From Paracoccaceae bacterium (GTDB lineage Bacteria; Pseudomonadota; Alphaproteobacteria; Rhodobacterales; Rhodobacteraceae), in contig SLKW01000451.1 in NCBI GenBank assembly GCA_007134405.1, positions 1 to 8,132 of the forward strand: DNA of 8,132 nucleotides, read 5' to 3'. Shown here piece by piece: positions 7,753 to 8,132 of this stretch (within the stretch, counting starts at the first letter, position 1; every line of letters starts with the position of its first letter). Made by a program: the position numbers and the translations under genes. Under the pieces are notes generated by a model, which was not told where the DNA came from, did no database searches, and saw only the letters and a program-made list of their open reading frames with translations.

Positions 7753-7761
7753 GGCCCCCCT

Positions 7762-8132
7762 TCAGATCGGCAGGCCCTGCATCAGGCGCGGCTGGGCGGC
7801 GTTCAGCCCGGCGGCCTCGCGGATGAAGGCGCGGCGCAGCGTGGGGAGGGCATCGACGGCGCCGAGGCCCAACCCACGCAGCCCCTCGAGCAGCGGGTTG
7901 GTGTTCGAAAAGAGCCGGTTCACCGTGTCCATGCCCAAGGCCATGGTGACCGTGTCGAAGCGCCGCCACTCCTGGTAGCGCGCGAGCACGCCGGGGCCGG
8001 CGATATCCTCACCCCGCCTGCGCGCCTCGATCAGCACCTGCGCCAGCGCGGCGACATCGCGCAGGCCCAGGTTCAGCCCCTGCCCGGCGATCGGATGCAC
8101 GCCATGCGCCGCGTCGCCGACGAGCGCAACAC
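7762..8132 (-). CDS. UbiH/COQ6-family FAD-dependent hydroxylase, 5' partial
   Basis: The C-terminal 122 residues of a flavoprotein monooxygenase of the type that hydroxylates the ubiquinone ring (UbiH, UbiF, UbiL, COQ6). The frame is open through the right edge, so the start and the N-terminal dinucleotide-binding fold are outside. The visible part begins with VALVGDAAH, the conserved GD motif that binds the FAD ribityl chain, followed by HPIAGQGLNLGLRDVAAL, a family signature. YQEWRRFD further on also fits. A GTG at 8098-8100 is internal and not a start, because the conserved motif continues upstream. Which ring position it hydroxylates cannot be told from this fragment. Transcription converges on the second EamA gene across a 178-bp gap. 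Confidence 0.9.
   Translation of the reverse strand, partial: VALVGDAAHGVHPIAGQGLNLGLRDVAALAQVLIEARRRGEDIAGPGVLARYQEWRRFDTVTMALGMDTVNRLFSNTNPLLEGLRGLGLGAVDALPTLRRAFIREAAGLNAAQPRLMQGLPI

Noticed and set aside
7623..7826. Short + strand frame beginning at the AT-rich island
   Set aside because: After a few residues the translation becomes Gly/Arg-rich repeat-like sequence, it runs into the hydroxylase gene in antisense, and no Shine-Dalgarno precedes it.

Overview
The window is GC-rich chromosomal DNA with densely packed genes and reads as an alphaproteobacterium, most likely of the Rhodobacteraceae. The clues are a Fur/Mur-clade regulator without structural zinc cysteines, alphaproteobacterial-type EamA transporters, the enolase sequence, and an osmoregulated periplasmic glucan (OPG) locus of opgH/opgG type. 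Genus assignment is not possible from the sequence alone. I see no RNA genes, insertion sequences, CRISPR arrays or prophage genes.

Region 1 (1-3808, + strand) is an OPG biosynthesis operon cut by the left edge: opgH (membrane glucosyltransferase, 5' partial), a class I SAM-dependent methyltransferase of unknown substrate, and opgG (periplasmic glucan protein, GH186 family, with a Tat-like signal). The genes are tightly coupled: 11 bp between opgH and the methyltransferase, and an ATGA overlap between the methyltransferase and opgG. A methyltransferase wedged between the two core OPG genes, with opgH ahead of opgG (the reverse of the enterobacterial order), is the most unusual thing here and suggests an undescribed methyl modification linked to these glucans.

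Region 2 (3819-6533, - strand) is three co-directional genes: a Fur/Mur family regulator, an EamA/DMT transporter, and eno (enolase). eno converges on opgG with only 10 bp between stop codons. A short gap upstream of eno carries a weak promoter-like sequence inside a perfect inverted repeat.

Region 3 (6534-7761) is a 144-bp divergent control region with operator-like repeats, a second EamA/DMT transporter on the + strand, and a 178-bp convergent gap. That gap has a probable terminator, an AT-rich island with a perfect TATAAT, and several GC-rich hairpins.

Region 4 (7762-8132, - strand) is the C-terminal part of a UbiH/COQ6-type FAD-dependent hydroxylase, cut by the right edge.

Functionally, OpgH would polymerise glucose from UDP-glucose at the inner membrane while extruding the glucan. 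OpgG would process it in the periplasm, and the cytoplasmic methyltransferase would act on a glucan, lipid or other precursor. The regulator, transporters, enolase and quinone hydroxylase are ordinary housekeeping neighbours with no evident tie to the glucan operon.
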